A stretch of 6,506 bases of DNA from Phycisphaeraceae bacterium (GTDB lineage Bacteria > Planctomycetota > Phycisphaerae > Phycisphaerales > Phycisphaeraceae). The stretch is from positions 1 through 6,506 of the forward strand of contig JAESSU010000186.1 of assembly GCA_016763955.1 (NCBI GenBank), read 5' to 3'. Position 1 is the first letter of the stretch. Each line of letters starts with the position of its first letter. Below are positions 6,065 through 6,506 of the stretch, piece after piece. The translations under genes and the position numbers were made by a program. A model generated the notes under the pieces. The model saw only the letters and a program-made list of their open reading frames with translations. It ran no database searches and was not told where the DNA came from.

Positions 6065-6126
6065 CAGTTAATCAGAACTGATTTGTATTGGGGCGCTCTA
6101 GCACTTTTTTACCGTCACCCAATGCT
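6065..6126. terminator. Possible two-way terminator between convergent genes
   Basis: This 62-bp gap separates two converging genes. AATCAG/CTGATT (6070-6083) form a 6-bp stem around AA. GTATTGGG (6085-6092) can pair with CCCAATGC (6118-6125), 8 bp with one T-G wobble, and encloses TTTTTT at 6105-6110. A weak GCT/AGC stem (6096-6102) lies before the T-run. None is a textbook GC-rich stem directly followed by T residues, so the call rests mostly on the convergent position. Confidence 0.35.
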
Positions 6127-6506
6127 TTAAATTCCTTCGACCAAGTTGCATTCACGAACTGTGATTTTCTTGCCCTTGCGACTGATCAGTAAGGTCTTGA
6201 GGGTGTAAGGTTCCAATGAAACATTGATGGATTGGCTGCCTGCAAGGTGAAGTTTGCCTGCTGTGGTTTTGCCATCGAGTTCTTGTAATCGCACGACCAA
6301 AGAGTCTTCGTTATGCGCTTTTTTCAATGCGACAATTTGTAGGTTTGCAGGCTCTATTCGGATCGGACTCTGGGTCTCTTTGAGGAGTTTTGAACGGTCT
6401 TGTAGCCCATTTGGGTAATAGACATAGGCATAGGGCTGGGCATTGGATGTGGCTGCCTGTTGCGTGAGCTTCCGTTCGTTTAATTTATTTCCCCATACTA
6501 ATTCGC
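6127..6506 (-). CDS. C-terminal part of a probable GH38 alpha-mannosidase (partial)
   Basis: On the minus strand the frame is open from the right edge to a TAA at 6127-6129, giving 125 residues of a longer protein. It includes ELVWGNKLNERKL, PIRIEPANLQIVALKKA, SLVVRLQELDGK and LEPYTLKTLLI, and ends in VRECNLVEGI. The order (a start resembling the family's 'N-x-P-l' segment, a strand reading 'ie-p-a-N-l-q-i-v-A-L-K', then 'R-L-x-E-l-d-G-K', then 'P-y-x-l-K-T-l') matches the C-terminal beta-sandwich of GH38 alpha-mannosidases as I know them. These enzymes hydrolyse alpha-mannosidic bonds. The catalytic domain lies outside the window, so activity cannot be judged. A TTG at 6327 could be taken for a start, but the upstream codons continue the domain. 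The gene converges on the CBM9-like gene and so has its own promoter. Another glycosidase with a similar C-terminal sandwich is possible. Confidence 0.65.
   Translation of the reverse strand, partial: ELVWGNKLNERKLTQQAATSNAQPYAYVYYPNGLQDRSKLLKETQSPIRIEPANLQIVALKKAHNEDSLVVRLQELDGKTTAGKLHLAGSQSINVSLEPYTLKTLLISRKGKKITVRECNLVEGI

Noticed and set aside
6127..6327. Separate 66-residue minus-strand gene starting at TTG
   Set aside because: The same frame stays open to the window edge and the upstream codons complete a GH38-like C-terminal domain, so the TTG is an internal Leu codon.

Overview
The window looks like part of a carbohydrate-uptake locus from a bacterium of the PVC group. A planctomycete of the Phycisphaerae type is my best guess. 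That rests on the mid-range base composition, the large multi-domain CUT1 transporter subunits, and the mix of a CBM9-like protein with a GH38-type glycosidase. It is inference; there is no rRNA or marker gene here to settle it.

Layout. (1) Positions 2-115 hold the last 37 codons of a plus-strand gene of unknown family. (2) Positions 116-470 are a 355-bp intergenic region. It carries a 20-bp-spaced direct repeat, a cluster of TAGGT elements, a 13-bp palindrome, a (TAAATGAA)n array and two candidate promoters. The better promoter (TATAAT at 427-432) lies about 40 bp before the first large gene. (3) Positions 471-3251, starting at TTG, encode a 926-residue fusion of a secreted family-1-type solute-binding protein to a MalF-type ABC permease. 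(4) Positions 3252-3395 are a 144-bp intercistronic gap that can form four consecutive hairpins but has no T-tract. (5) Positions 3396-5306 encode a 636-residue MalG-type permease. A segment of about 380 residues is inserted between TM1 and TM2 and is built from five degenerate repeats of about 74 residues. (6) Positions 5390-6064 encode a probably cytoplasmic CBM9-like (DOMON-fold) protein. (7) Positions 6127-6506, minus strand and convergent, hold the C-terminal 125 residues of a probable GH38 alpha-mannosidase.

How the parts fit. The two permease genes would form the membrane heterodimer of a CUT1 sugar importer. The binding protein is covalently tethered to the MalF half, and the MalG half contributes a large extracytoplasmic repeat domain that could meet the binding domain or the glycan. 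No ATPase (MalK/MsmX-like) gene is present, so the ATPase must lie outside the window or be shared. The CBM9-like protein and the GH38 enzyme suggest a glycan substrate, possibly mannose-containing, but the sequence does not prove that.

The most unusual item is the pair of remodelled subunits: a receptor fused to MalF, which also has an extra membrane hairpin, and a MalG with a repeat-built periplasmic insertion.
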